DNA of 38,756 nucleotides from JAAYCI01 sp031549285 (GCA_031549285.1 JAVBPZ010000020.1:1-38756); one strand, 5' to 3'; counted from the stretch's first letter, positions 1-8,493 are shown. The notes: generated by a model from the letters alone, not told the origin. Translations and numbers: made by a program.

Positions 1-140
1 AACTGCTCTTTGTTAGCACATTGGTAACTGATAGCCGCTTTATTAACACAAAGGGCAAGGGCCTTACAGCTAAAGCAAAGGACTGTCCGACCACCGGCAT
101 AGCCGGTGGTGTTCTCGTGCTAAAGCACAAACCATAAAAA
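1..140 (+). repeat. 140-bp terminal inverted repeat, left copy
   Basis: Base-for-base reverse complement of 38611-38750; I compared all 140 positions and saw no mismatch. It contains a strong hairpin (arms ACCACCGGC 90-98 and GCCGGTGGT 102-110). Hairpins of this sort occur near the ends of IS200/IS605-type elements, but no transposase is present, so that identity is only a guess. A repeat at both extreme ends fits a contig broken at a multicopy element. Confidence 0.85.
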
Positions 141-172
141 AGATGACCGGCACCCACGCCGGTCATCTTTTT
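137..172 (-). terminator. Bidirectional rho-independent terminator
   Basis: Perfect 15-bp stem (AAAAAGATGACCGGC, 137-151, with 158-172) and 6-nt loop, with T-runs on both strands. It lies about 115 nt beyond the stop of the CNNM-family gene and should end that leftward transcript. Its outer arm overlaps the last bases of the 140-bp repeat. Confidence 0.8.
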
Positions 173-285
173 CTCCATTATTCATCTCATTCCTTGCCGC
201 ATTTGTCCTACGCGCAGATTGCCCGAACATATGCACCTATAACACCGCGCGCCCAAACACTCTGGTCCGCGCCCTTATCACGCGG

Positions 286-1665
286 TCACTCCTCATCCTT
301 CTTGTCCTCTTGCTTGTTTTTTGCTTCGTCTTCTTCCTCTACCTCCGGCGGCAGTATGCTCACCCTCGCCCACTCCACGTGGTGGTCCTCCACCGGCTCG
401 GTGTGAATATGCAGCCCATATGCCTCCACCTCTACCTCGCTGCCGTCGTCCGGGATACAGCTCAGCTGGCTGAACACCAGCCCGCCCAGCGTGTCATATT
501 CCCGCTCCTCCGGCAGCGCCACCCCCAGCTCCTCTTCCAGCGTTTCTATATCGGTGTCGCCCGCTACCCGCCACAGGTTGTCCTCCAGTTTATAAATCTC
601 CGGTTCATCCGGCGCGTCAAACTCATCGTACACGTTGCCAATAATCTCCTCTATAATATCCTCCATGCTCACCACGCCGGAAAACCCGCCATACTCGTCC
701 AGCACCAGCGCCAAATGATCCTTCTGCTTCTGCATATCCCGCAGCAAAATATCCGCCCGCACCGTTTCCGGCACAAACCGTGCCGGCCGCAGCAGCTCCC
801 GCACCGTTTTCGGGTTTTCATCGCGCAGGTTCAATAGATACGTCCTTGCGTTTAATATTCCCAATATATCATCCAAGCTGTCATCATACACCGGCAGGCG
901 GGACATACCGCTCTCGCCAATAAGTTTCACTATCTCGTCGGTCTCGGCATCCGCCTCCAGCGCCACCACATCCACCCGGTGGGTCATCACATCGCGGGCA
1001 ATGGTCTTATCCAGTTCGAACACATTGTCTATCATTTCTTTCTCTTCTGTATCAATGGTTCCACTCTCATGCCCCACATCCACCATCATGCGTATCTCGT
1101 CCTCGGTCACCGCTTCCTCGCTGCGTTCCCCCTTAATGCCAAACAGGCGCAGCACGCCTCTGGTGGATACATTCAGCAGCTTTATCAGCGGTTTCACCAC
1201 CACCGCCACCGCCGATACCACCGGTGCAGTCACCTTTGCCACCGCATACGGCTTGTGCAGCGCTATCTGTTTTGGCGCCAGTTCCCCCAGCACCAATGTG
1301 AAGTAAGACAGCAGTATGGTCAGCAAAATGATGGCAATGGTGTTCATGGCCCCTTCCGAAAGCGCCGTAAAACCCAGCCCATTGCGCACCCAATCCACCA
1401 GCGGTCCGGCAAAGTTATCCGCCGCAAACGCACCCGCCAAAAAGCCCACCAGCGTAATCGCTATCTGTATGGTGGACAAAAAGGTGGTGGGTTCCTCCAC
1501 CAGCTTCAAAACACGGGCGGCGTGTTTGTCCCCTTCCTCCACCTGGCGGCGCAGCTTGTTGGCGCTCAGCTGTATCACCGCCATCTCGGTGGATGAAAAA
1601 AACGCGTTAATAAATATCAAAACCAGCTGCAACAGCAGCATTCCTATCAGTTGCCCTACAGACAA
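286..1665 (-). CDS. CNNM/CorC (hemolysin C-like, DUF21-CBS) membrane protein
   Basis: The 459-residue protein has the family's standard order: an N-terminal DUF21/CNNM membrane domain of about four helices (residues 1-200), a paired CBS module (about 205-345, with the signature MTHRVDVVAL and DEYGGFSGVVS), and a C-terminal CorC_HlyC domain (about 355-440). It ends in a very acidic/lysine tail. Members have been linked to magnesium or cobalt homeostasis and sodium/magnesium transport; older 'hemolysin' names are historical. The start is TTG at 1665, chosen because AGGAGG lies 8 nt upstream (1674-1679). Transcription probably begins at the consensus promoter at 1904-1932, giving a leader of about 230 nt. 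Family assignment is secure; the transported ion is not known from sequence. Confidence 0.93.
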   Translation of the reverse strand: MSVGQLIGMLLLQLVLIFINAFFSSTEMAVIQLSANKLRRQVEEGDKHAARVLKLVEEPTTFLSTIQIAITLVGFLAGAFAADNFAGPLVDWVRNGLGFTALSEGAMNTIAIILLTILLSYFTLVLGELAPKQIALHKPYAVAKVTAPVVSAVAVVVKPLIKLLNVSTRGVLRLFGIKGERSEEAVTEDEIRMMVDVGHESGTIDTEEKEMIDNVFELDKTIARDVMTHRVDVVALEADAETDEIVKLIGESGMSRLPVYDDSLDDILGILNARTYLLNLRDENPKTVRELLRPARFVPETVRADILLRDMQKQKDHLALVLDEYGGFSGVVSMEDIIEEIIGNVYDEFDAPDEPEIYKLEDNLWRVAGDTDIETLEEELGVALPEEREYDTLGGLVFSQLSCIPDDGSEVEVEAYGLHIHTEPVEDHHVEWARVSILPPEVEEEDEAKNKQEDKKDEE

Positions 1666-1903
1666 ATTCGCTTCCTCCTTTTTATCGGGGTCTTTACGGT
1701 TTCTCTTTCATCCGGTATCCCGCGGCCTCATAAAAAACATATTTACTATCTGCACTTAAACGAAAACAAGGCACAACCCTGCACCCTGTTGGTGCGGGCC
1801 ATGCCTACGGTTCACTTTCTGCTGTTCGGGCGCATAGCAGGATGACTGCCGTCGTCGTCCATTTTCTTCGCGTTTTCCTTTCACCCGTCAAAATAATAGC
1901 ACA
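1666..1903 (-). promoter_or_regulatory. Long untranslated leader of the CNNM-family gene
   Basis: About 230 nt separate the promoter at 1904-1932 from the TTG start. On the minus strand the leader holds a possible 16-codon ORF (ATG at 1862, TGA at 1812-1814) with only a weak ribosome binding site. I could not match it to a known riboswitch class by eye. Confidence 0.35.
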
Positions 1904-1932
1904 ATTATATCGAATGCACCTGTCTATGTCAA
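1904..1932 (-). promoter_or_regulatory. Consensus sigma-A promoter for the CNNM-family gene
   Basis: On the minus strand a perfect -35 box TTGACA (1927-1932) and a perfect -10 box TATAAT (1904-1909) are separated by exactly 17 nt. No other minus-strand gene start lies between here and 1665. Confidence 0.8.
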
Positions 1933-2080
1933 GCGCCTGGCTGCACCACACCGGCAAACCATGGCATAAGCACCCAAAAACCGCTGTGCCACCCACAAAA
2001 AACGCACGCCACCGCGCAGGCCTTGCCGGTGCTGCGCATCGCCTGCTCCGGCGCCTTTTTGCCCTCACCGGCCACCCGTC

Positions 2081-2605
2081 TCATTTTTGCTTTTTGCCCC
2101 GCCGCGGCTTTTCCGGCTCACTCTGCGCTTCCTCTTGCAAATCCGGCAGCCGCACCGCATCCAGCTTTTGGGCAAAAAACTCGTCCAGCATACTCTCCGG
2201 TTCCACCGGCTCCCGCATCCCAAACGCTTCCCGCACAAAACGCAGCGAAAACCGTGCCGGGGTCTCGGTCTCGAACTGCAGCAGAAATACCGTGTCCAGC
2301 ATCTGCTCGGTGGGAATATGCAGCTTCAGCGTGATATACCATCCGCCGCCCCGGGCCTGTTCCAGCTTGTACGCAAAAATATCATGGATATTCTTGTGCT
2401 CCAGCAAATCCATACACTGGGCGGCGGTACGTCCCACCGCCTCATACCGCATATACTGTCCCGGTTTTTTCTGCTGGGCGCGCTTGTTTTTCGCGGTCAC
2501 ATACCCCACCAGCAACACCAGCCCTACCAAAACCAGCACAAACAACAACATCCGCAGGTTTAAAATACTGCCCAGCACACTGAAATATTCCCTCATCTCC
2601 GTCAC
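2081..2605 (-). CDS. Small single-pass membrane protein of unknown function
   Basis: The 174-residue protein has one clear hydrophobic helix (about residues 18-38, LLFVLVLVGLVLLVGYV), followed by a basic stretch and a soluble domain, and a charged C-terminus rich in Glu, Lys and Arg. I do not recognise the family. Its GTG start overlaps the TGA stop of the upstream SGNH-hydrolase gene by 4 nt (GTGA, 2602-2605), so the two are translationally coupled and probably act together at the cytoplasmic membrane. An in-frame ATG at codon 4 is an alternative start. No terminator was obvious in the 400 bases downstream. Confidence 0.75.
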   Translation of the reverse strand: MTEMREYFSVLGSILNLRMLLFVLVLVGLVLLVGYVTAKNKRAQQKKPGQYMRYEAVGRTAAQCMDLLEHKNIHDIFAYKLEQARGGGWYITLKLHIPTEQMLDTVFLLQFETETPARFSLRFVREAFGMREPVEPESMLDEFFAQKLDAVRLPDLQEEAQSEPEKPRRGKKQK

Positions 2606-4371
2606 CCCTGCGTCGATGCCGGCGCTTGCCCGGTCGGGGTTTCAGGGTCATCGGATATCACCACAGGGGGCGTTGTGGTCGTCGTGGTCGCCGGCGGCGG
2701 CACAGACGTGGTATCCGGCACCGGCACCGTGGTTGTCGCCGGCGGCTCCGCCGAAGACACCGGTATCAGCTCAAAGCTCGCGCTCACCGTCACACCAGTG
2801 GCGGGGTCCACGTTCGGGAACACATAAAACCCGGGCAAGGTTGGGCTGCCGGGGCTGTCAATGCGCCCCACTGTACAGCTCCACCCCACAAACCGGTACC
2901 CGGCCTGCGGCACCGCCACCACCGACGGGCAAGTTCCGCCCAGCGCTACCTGCACAGAAAAGCTTCCCTGTGTCGCGCCGTTCATCTGCAGCTGCCCGCC
3001 GCTGCCCGCCACAAAATTCACCACCGTGCTGTCCGCCGCCGAGGTCGTGCTCTGCACCGAGGTCACCTGCGCCCCACTGGTCTTTGCAGGATCGCTTATA
3101 ATCAGCCCCGGGGGCGTCTCCAGCCGCGCCGGCACAGCCTTCAGCGGCTTCGGGCGGGTATCCTCGGTCACATATGCGTGGGTGTTGAAATACGCAAACA
3201 GCGCCTTCATGCCCTCTTGCGATATGTGTATTCCATCGCTAATGGTATAGCTGTCCACACAAAAACCATATCCTGCCGAGCTTTTCACATCATCCCGCAG
3301 CGCCTCGCTCCAGTTCAGGAACTTCACGTCCTTCTTCTCTGCCAGCTCCACCAGCGCCAGGTTAAATTTATCAATATTGGTCATGGTAATGCTCTGGTTT
3401 TCATGGTATCGGTCCACCGGAAATATCGAGCCTATGATAATGTCCGCGTATGGATAGGCTTCCTTCACCGCATCCAGCGCCTTCTCATAGGAACTAATAA
3501 ACCCATCCGTACTGCCGCCACCCACGTTGTTGGTGCCAAACGTAATCACCACCCGCCGCGGCTGCATAATCTCCACCGCCTCCGGCATGGTCACCATGCT
3601 GGCATACCCCTGGAACTTCGCACACTGCAGCGAGGTAAACGCCTGAATGCCCATGCCCACCACGCCCACTGCGTTGTCTAGCGACACCCCGGTCACCGAG
3701 TTATAGCTCATCATCCGCACGGTGTTAGAGTCTCCCAAAAACAGCGTGTCGGTTACATAATCGGCATCTGCCCGGTCGGTCTCCGGCAGCACCGTCCCCA
3801 CAAACTCATTCATGCGCAGCTGGTTTGCGTCCGGGTCATACCCGCTCTCGGTATACAAATCCCCGCTCACGCTGGAATCCTCCCCCGGCTGCTGCAGGCA
3901 CCCCGGCAGCACCGCCGCCAGCACAATACAGGCCACCAGCAGCACTATCAGGCTGATAATAGCCACATTCAGCCACCGTTGTTTTTTGCTCGGCGGCTTC
4001 TTTTTATAGGTTCCGGGCCGTCCCCCGGCGCTTTTTCCTGGTATGCTCGGCTGCCCAGCATCCGCCTCCACAGGCTTCCCCGCCGCCGGCATCGAAGCAC
4101 CCGCGGCAACACCCGCCTTGTCCGCCTCGCCGGCGGCCGCTGCCTGCCCGGCGGGGGCGCTTGCTGCCACCGGCGTGCCCTGTGCTGCCGGTTCGTCTTT
4201 TCCAAACAACCCTGCCGGCATCTGCTCGGTTGCCATCCGGCGGGCGTCCCCTTCGTGTGCACCAAAAAGGCCCGGGGTCCCCTTCGCGGAAGCGCCCCCC
4301 GTACCATTCATGCCACCGTTTGCTTTATATAGAATTGGGCCACGCGGATTACCGTCGTCCTTGTTTGGCAT
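2602..4371 (-). CDS. Membrane-anchored SGNH/GDSL hydrolase with InlB-like C-terminal repeat
   Basis: The 589-residue protein starts with about 130 residues of Gly/Ala/Pro-rich cytoplasmic sequence, followed by a basic patch and a transmembrane helix (about 134-157). The exposed part carries an SGNH hydrolase fold: GDS with nucleophile Ser215, the GTNN block (279-282) and the catalytic pair D379-G-I-H382. Such enzymes are esterases or lipases, often acting on acetylated cell-wall polymers. After the catalytic domain comes a segment resembling a divergent InlB B-repeat (about 450-540, containing YRFVGW), then a Thr/Pro-rich tail. ATG at 4371 has AGGAGG 7 nt upstream. It is the first gene of a coupled pair with the membrane protein at 2081-2605. 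The long disordered intracellular N-terminus is unusual. The substrate is unknown. Confidence 0.88.
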   Translation of the reverse strand: MPNKDDGNPRGPILYKANGGMNGTGGASAKGTPGLFGAHEGDARRMATEQMPAGLFGKDEPAAQGTPVAASAPAGQAAAAGEADKAGVAAGASMPAAGKPVEADAGQPSIPGKSAGGRPGTYKKKPPSKKQRWLNVAIISLIVLLVACIVLAAVLPGCLQQPGEDSSVSGDLYTESGYDPDANQLRMNEFVGTVLPETDRADADYVTDTLFLGDSNTVRMMSYNSVTGVSLDNAVGVVGMGIQAFTSLQCAKFQGYASMVTMPEAVEIMQPRRVVITFGTNNVGGGSTDGFISSYEKALDAVKEAYPYADIIIGSIFPVDRYHENQSITMTNIDKFNLALVELAEKKDVKFLNWSEALRDDVKSSAGYGFCVDSYTISDGIHISQEGMKALFAYFNTHAYVTEDTRPKPLKAVPARLETPPGLIISDPAKTSGAQVTSVQSTTSAADSTVVNFVAGSGGQLQMNGATQGSFSVQVALGGTCPSVVAVPQAGYRFVGWSCTVGRIDSPGSPTLPGFYVFPNVDPATGVTVSASFELIPVSSAEPPATTTVPVPDTTSVPPPATTTTTTPPVVISDDPETPTGQAPASTQG

Positions 4372-4423
4372 CCGGGCACCTCCTGCCTGCGTGTCAAAAA
4401 CTACGCCATTATTTTACCTTAAT

Positions 4424-4452
4424 ATTATACACCAGCCCCCCTGAAATGGCAA
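4424..4452 (-). promoter_or_regulatory. Sigma-A promoter for the SGNH hydrolase unit
   Basis: On the minus strand TTGCCA (4447-4452), a 17-nt spacer and a perfect TATAAT (4424-4429) lie about 55 nt upstream of the ATG. Inverted arms GGCAAACCG (4448-4456) and CGGTTTGCC (4485-4493) overlap the -35 box; they could be an operator, but this is speculative. Confidence 0.7.
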
Positions 4453-4540
4453 ACCGCAGGCACCCTCCGCACATGCATTCCCATCGGTTTGCCTCTCTGC
4501 GCCACTATCCACATCCATCCGGCGACATATACCCAAAACA

Positions 4541-4566
4541 GCCGCCCACATGCAAAACCGGGCGGC
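4541..4566 (-). terminator. Candidate terminator downstream of the ECF S-component gene
   Basis: A GCCGCCC/GGGCGGC stem with a 12-nt loop. Read leftward it is followed by TGTTTTGGG; read rightward by CATTTTTTA. It may end leftward transcription from the 4929-5546 gene, although it lies about 360 nt past the stop. Confidence 0.45.
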
Positions 4567-4737
4567 CATTTTTTATTGTAATTTATTATTCGGTATTTTC
4601 GCCGCATTTAATTTTTCTTTAAAAGCAGAAGCTTTCCGCGCCTGGCTTACATTTTACACATCCCTGTTTCAGTAGCTATTTCCGCGCTGCTTTCACCCTT
4701 CCTGTATTTGCGTGGTCTTCCCCCACCTTTCTCCATG

Positions 4738-4905
4738 CCTTGTTTTATTGGCGGGCGAAGCGAGGGTTGCGCGAAAACTCGTTTTCGCATGACCCGCGCA
4801 AGGCAGGCTGAAAATGCTCTAATACCCCGCGGCACACCCAATAGAATAAAAGGATGGTGGCCTACGGGCTGCCCCGTGGTATAATACCATTCATTTGTAC
4901 ACTCG
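4738..4905 (+). repeat. Dispersed intergenic repeat, copy 1
   Basis: Clearly related to the reverse complement of 13465-13690. Shared blocks include TTTATTGGC near the start, AATACCCCGC, CACCCAATAGAATAAAAG, and GGCCTACGGGCTGCCCCG ending in GGTATAATACCATT. A hairpin inside it (GCGAAAA-CTCG-TTTTCGC) is kept in altered form in the other copy. It has no convincing ORF. It could be a MITE-like or structured-RNA element. Confidence 0.65.
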
Positions 4906-4928
4906 CGCTGTCCATCCCGTGCCCTTGT

Positions 4929-5546
4929 TCACGCGCCCTTCTTAGGCCCATCTTTCTTGCCTGTTTTCCCCGGTCCCTGCCGGAATAGCCCGGCGGCATC
5001 CAGCGCACGGCGCAGCGGCGGCGCCAGCAGCGCGCACCCCACCACCGCTATCAGCCCGTTCACCCCGGAAATAATCCCCTTAGCCCCCACCAGCGCCCAT
5101 ATGGCCGGCCAGGACGGGTTCCCCAGCACAAACCGCTGCATAATCACCGTTTTGGCCAGGTACAGCACAATATACACCCCGGCCCCTGCCAGCGCGGAAA
5201 AGAAGCAACGGAAAAAATCCGGCAGCTTTTTCAGCACGCTGCGCGCCATAGCCCCCGCCACAAACCCCATGGCGAATTTCATTATAAAGGTAATCCAAAA
5301 TTCCGACACATACAGCGGATGGGTCAAATCATAAAACATAGAGCCAAACCCCGCGGACAGCCCACCCACATACGGCCCAAACAGCACCCCCGCCAGCAGG
5401 CACATCAGGTTCCCCAGATGCAGCCGCGTTTCCTCGCCCAGCGCCAGCGGAATGGGTATCTCCAGCATAGACAGCACAAACACCAGTGCGCTCAGCACCC
5501 CCACCAGCGCTACTTTTCGTATATCCAGCCCTTTTGCCTTGTTCAT
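4929..5546 (-). CDS. ECF-type transporter S component (vitamin uptake)
   Basis: The 205-residue hydrophobic protein has about six membrane helices. The N-terminal pattern RKVALVGVLSALVFVLSML and the LLAGVLFGPYVGGLSAGFGSMFYDL block are typical of substrate-binding S components of energy-coupling factor transporters, which borrow the shared EcfA/EcfA'/EcfT module to import vitamins. The start at 5546 was chosen because GAGAAGGA sits directly upstream and the membrane domain begins here; the open frame runs 62 codons further upstream without a plausible start. The C-terminus is lysine-rich and cytoplasmic. It is divergent from the MocR-type regulator at 5847, which suggests that regulator controls it. 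In other Firmicutes such pairing fits vitamin B6 uptake (PdxU-type), but the substrate cannot be read from sequence alone. Confidence 0.85.
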   Translation of the reverse strand: MNKAKGLDIRKVALVGVLSALVFVLSMLEIPIPLALGEETRLHLGNLMCLLAGVLFGPYVGGLSAGFGSMFYDLTHPLYVSEFWITFIMKFAMGFVAGAMARSVLKKLPDFFRCFFSALAGAGVYIVLYLAKTVIMQRFVLGNPSWPAIWALVGAKGIISGVNGLIAVVGCALLAPPLRRALDAAGLFRQGPGKTGKKDGPKKGA

Positions 5547-5571
5547 TTTCCTTCTCCCCCTCTTCCCACAA

Positions 5572-5585
5572 TACCAAATATGGTA
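5572..5585. promoter_or_regulatory. Candidate operator, inverted repeat TACCA-N4-TGGTA
   Basis: A short inverted repeat sits 26 nt upstream of the ECF S-component start, in the region between the divergent genes. A related half-site (ATGGTA) recurs near 5798-5805, just ahead of the MocR-type gene. It may bind that regulator; by eye only. Confidence 0.35.
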
Positions 5586-5718
5586 GTACGCGCCCCACAA
5601 CAAACTGCGGGCATCCGGCGTCTGGGCACCACATCCGCACCAACCGGCGCAACGGGAACTTCCTCCGGGGCTTTCCATCCGCCTTGGCCCTGCCGCACCT
5701 GGTGCCCGCGCTTCCCGG

Positions 5719-5747
5719 TTGACAAACCCCACCGGTTCCTGTATCGT
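5719..5747 (+). promoter_or_regulatory. Promoter for the MocR-type regulator gene
   Basis: Perfect TTGACA (5719-5724), 17-nt spacer and TATCGT (5742-5747), about 100 nt upstream of the ATG. The -10 box matches consensus at four of six positions. Confidence 0.5.
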
Positions 5748-5846
5748 TATTTTACCCGCAATCTGGTTCCATTTAAACCCCCAGTTTTCATTTTTTACAT
5801 GGTATCAGTTTTGTTCTTTGCCACATGGTCACCGGAGGGCCCGCGC

Positions 5847-7334
5847 ATGGAATTCGTCGGTTTGTTTTTAAACAAATCGGATACTTCGCCGCTATATTAC
5901 CAATTGTATAGTTATTTTGTGTCCGCCGTTCGCGCCGGTTCGGTCGCAGCCGGGGAACGGCTGCCGGGCAAGCGCACCGCCGCGGCACAGCTGGGGGTCA
6001 GTGTAAACACCGTGGATACCGCCTACCAAATGCTTGCGGCGGAGGGGTACATCCAGGCGAAACCCCGCAGCGGGTTCGTCGCCTGCCGGCTGGAGCAGCT
6101 GTTCCCCCCACCGGCGGCTGGCCAGCCCGCCACCCCAGCTGACCCTATCCCGCCCCAAAACCCCACACTCCCCTGGCGTCATTCCTTCGCCAGCGGCGAC
6201 ATCGACACCACCCTCTTTCCGCAAAAAACCTGGGCTCGCCTCTCGCGGGAGGTTCTCTCCGGCGGACCGTCGCTGTTCTCCCCGGGCGACGCGCAGGGGG
6301 ACGCCCCCTTGCGCCAGGCCATCGCCACCTACCTGCGCGGGTACCGCGGGGTACGCTGCAGCGCAGACCAACTGGTGGTCGGCGCCGGGCTAGAGGTACT
6401 GCTGGGCATGCTGGCGCGGCTGTACCCCGGCGCCACCGCCGCCACAGAAACCCCGGGCTACCCCAAAATGGCCCGCATCCTGGAAAATTCCGGCATCCCG
6501 CTGCTGCCATTGCCGGTGGATGAACACGGCCTGCAACCCCATGCCCTGCGCCACAGCGGGGCCACCTTCGCTTACCTGACCCCCAGCCACCAGTTCCCCA
6601 CCGGTGGCGTCATGCCGGTGGGCCGCCGGACCGAGCTACTGGCCTGGGCCGCCGCCTCCAGCGGCATCATCGTGGAGGACGACTACGACAGCGAGTTCCG
6701 CTTCGACGGCCGCCCTCTTCCCTCGCTGCAGGGGCTAGACACCGCCGGCCGGGTGGTATACGCCGGCACCTTCTCCCGTTCGTTGGCACCGGGTTTGCGC
6801 GCGGCTTATCTGGTGCTGCCTGCCGCCGTACTGGAAAAATGGCGCGCTGCCTACAGCGAATATGCCTGCACCGTTTCTCGTCCGGACCAGCACACCCTGG
6901 CCCGCTTCATGTCAGAGGGGCACTTCGCCCGCAGCCTGAACCACATGCGCGCGGTATACAAGCACCGGCGCAGCCTGGTACTGGCCGCTCTGCAGGCCAC
7001 TTTCCCTTCCCACACCTACACCACCAAAAACACCCACACCGGCCTGTATTTCCTGCTGTGCCTGCCCGGCCAAAACGCGGTTGCCCTGGCACATACAGCA
7101 CGCGCCGCCGGCCTGCGCATCCGCGCGGTGGATGAATACCGCACACCTCTCTCCTCCACTCCAGCCTCCCCCGGCCCCACCCTCACATCCGCTCTCCCGC
7201 CAGTCGCCCCCACCGGCGACGCGCTCATTTTTGGCTACGGCGGCCTTGCCGACGCCGAGGTCTCCGCCGCCATCACCGCGCTGGCTGTGGCGCTAGCGCC
7301 GCACTTTCCGCCGCCCGCGCCTCAGAAAAAATAG
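5847..7334 (+). CDS. MocR-family regulator (GntR HTH + aminotransferase-like domain)
   Basis: The 495-residue protein has an N-terminal GntR winged helix (about 10-75, with the RLPGKRTAAAQLGVSVNTVDTAY pattern in two parts), a Pro/Ala-rich linker, and a fold-type I aminotransferase-like domain (about 110-490). MocR proteins sense PLP or its adducts and regulate vitamin B6 or amine metabolism. The position normally occupied by the PLP-binding lysine (GTFSK in most relatives) reads GTFSRSLAPGL, so residue 311 is Arg, while VEDDYDSEFR upstream is intact. Start is ATG 5847 with GGAGG 8 nt upstream (5834-5838); in-frame codons upstream do not look coding. It is divergent from the ECF S component and likely regulates it and itself. 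Confidence 0.9.
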   Translation: MEFVGLFLNKSDTSPLYYQLYSYFVSAVRAGSVAAGERLPGKRTAAAQLGVSVNTVDTAYQMLAAEGYIQAKPRSGFVACRLEQLFPPPAAGQPATPADPIPPQNPTLPWRHSFASGDIDTTLFPQKTWARLSREVLSGGPSLFSPGDAQGDAPLRQAIATYLRGYRGVRCSADQLVVGAGLEVLLGMLARLYPGATAATETPGYPKMARILENSGIPLLPLPVDEHGLQPHALRHSGATFAYLTPSHQFPTGGVMPVGRRTELLAWAAASSGIIVEDDYDSEFRFDGRPLPSLQGLDTAGRVVYAGTFSRSLAPGLRAAYLVLPAAVLEKWRAAYSEYACTVSRPDQHTLARFMSEGHFARSLNHMRAVYKHRRSLVLAALQATFPSHTYTTKNTHTGLYFLLCLPGQNAVALAHTARAAGLRIRAVDEYRTPLSSTPASPGPTLTSALPPVAPTGDALIFGYGGLADAEVSAAITALAVALAPHFPPPAPQKK

Positions 7335-7668
7335 CAGTATACTAATTTCCAGTTGACTTGTCAAATACTATTGTGCTAGCGTAGGTAGGTGCCCATCGGT
7401 TTTCTCGGTTCCGTACGCCGCCGCTTTTCAAATTCATGGCAAAAATCTTGCCTCGCACCCCGCCCCCAAACCCGAAACCGGCACCGCACATCTTTTGAAT
7501 TACACGCCAAAATAACCCTGATTTAAAATCAAAAACAAATACCAAACAAATCAAAATTAAATCCTGAATAATTCCAAAATATCCATGGATACCATGCTGC
7601 TATGTGCCCTCATACCTGCCACACCCATATTGCATTCCGTACCACACCCTGTAAGGAGGCGACCTCAT
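7335..7668. other. Intergenic stretch with little visible content
   Basis: The region becomes AT-rich after about 7480. I see a short inverted repeat TTGAC-TT-GTCAA (7353-7364) and the AGGAGG ribosome binding site of the next gene (7654-7659). No convincing gene, RNA or terminator. Confidence 0.4.
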
Positions 7669-8373
7669 TTGCTCGGCACACTTGTAAACGCGGCGGCCAT
7701 CATCGCCGCCGGTGCGTTTGGCCTGCTTTTAAAGGGCGGCCTGTCGGAACGCTACAAAACCATCCTGAACCAGGCCACCGGCCTGGCGGTGCTGTTTGTC
7801 GGTGCCGGCGGCTGCATTGCAAAGCTCATCCTGCCAGAAGCAAACCCTGTGCTGTTCATCATCAGCCTGGCGGCAGGCGGCCTTCTCGGCACCCTTCTTA
7901 ACATCGAGGGCAACCTGCAAAAACTGGGCACCTGGCTGCAGGGCAAAATTCACCTCTCCGGCAAATACGGCAATTTTGCCAGCGGCTTTGTCGCCGCCAG
8001 CCTGGTGTTCTGCGTGGGCACCATGGCGGTGCTGGGCTCTATCCAAAGCGGCGTGGAGGGCGTGCACACCATCCTGTTTGCCAAAAGCCTGCTGGACGGT
8101 CTCATCGCTCTGGTCATGGCTTCCACCCTCGGCATCGGGGTGCTTTTTTCGTCGGTCAGCGTGCTAGCGTACCAGGGCCTGCTCACCCTGCTGGCCGTGT
8201 GGGTCAGCCCCTTTTTAACGGCAGACATGCTGCGCGAGATCTCCATCATCGGCGGCATCCTCATCGCCGCCATCGGCCTGAATATGCTGGATATCACCAA
8301 AATAAAAGCCGGAAATTTGCTGCCCGCCCTGCTGGGCCCCATTATTTATTACGGCATAGTATCGTTGTTTTAA
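7669..8373 (+). CDS. DUF554 family polytopic membrane protein
   Basis: The 234-residue protein is hydrophobic throughout, with about six helices, and has the DUF554 (YdfK/YqgA-like) pattern: the N-terminal LGTLVNAAAIIAAGAFG, the central FCVGTMAVLGSIQSG and the C-terminal GGILIAAIGLNML. The function of the family is unknown; it is found widely in Firmicutes and is thought to be a transporter or channel-like protein. The start is TTG at 7669, since AGGAGG lies 9 nt upstream at 7654-7659; an upstream in-frame ATG at 7585 lacks a ribosome binding site and would add a non-membrane extension. It is a single gene, ending at the hairpin at 8460. Confidence 0.88.
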   Translation: MLGTLVNAAAIIAAGAFGLLLKGGLSERYKTILNQATGLAVLFVGAGGCIAKLILPEANPVLFIISLAAGGLLGTLLNIEGNLQKLGTWLQGKIHLSGKYGNFASGFVAASLVFCVGTMAVLGSIQSGVEGVHTILFAKSLLDGLIALVMASTLGIGVLFSSVSVLAYQGLLTLLAVWVSPFLTADMLREISIIGGILIAAIGLNMLDITKIKAGNLLPALLGPIIYYGIVSLF

Positions 8374-8459
8374 ATTCTTTTAAATTGCACATTAAATATA
8401 ATCAATTCTATTAATCGGCATTTATCCGCGCATTTATTATTCCCCTATCCACACTCAAA

Positions 8460-8493
8460 AATCCCCTGCGGCCCACATGGCCCGCAGGGGATT
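8460..8493. terminator. Bidirectional terminator between converging genes
   Basis: A perfect 12-bp stem (AATCCCCTGCGG with CCGCAGGGGATT) and 10-nt loop, followed by TCCTCTTTTT on the plus strand and preceded by an A-run that gives Ts on the minus strand. It serves the DUF554 gene and the convergent dehydratase-like gene. Confidence 0.75.

Noticed and set aside
4425..4841. Small minus-strand ORFs between the SGNH and ECF genes
   Set aside because: They overlap a promoter, a hairpin and the dispersed repeat, and have no ribosome binding site or recognisable domain.
5319..5846. 176-codon upstream extension of the MocR frame
   Set aside because: The extension overlaps the ECF S-component gene antisense, and the GntR domain with a good ribosome binding site starts at 5847.
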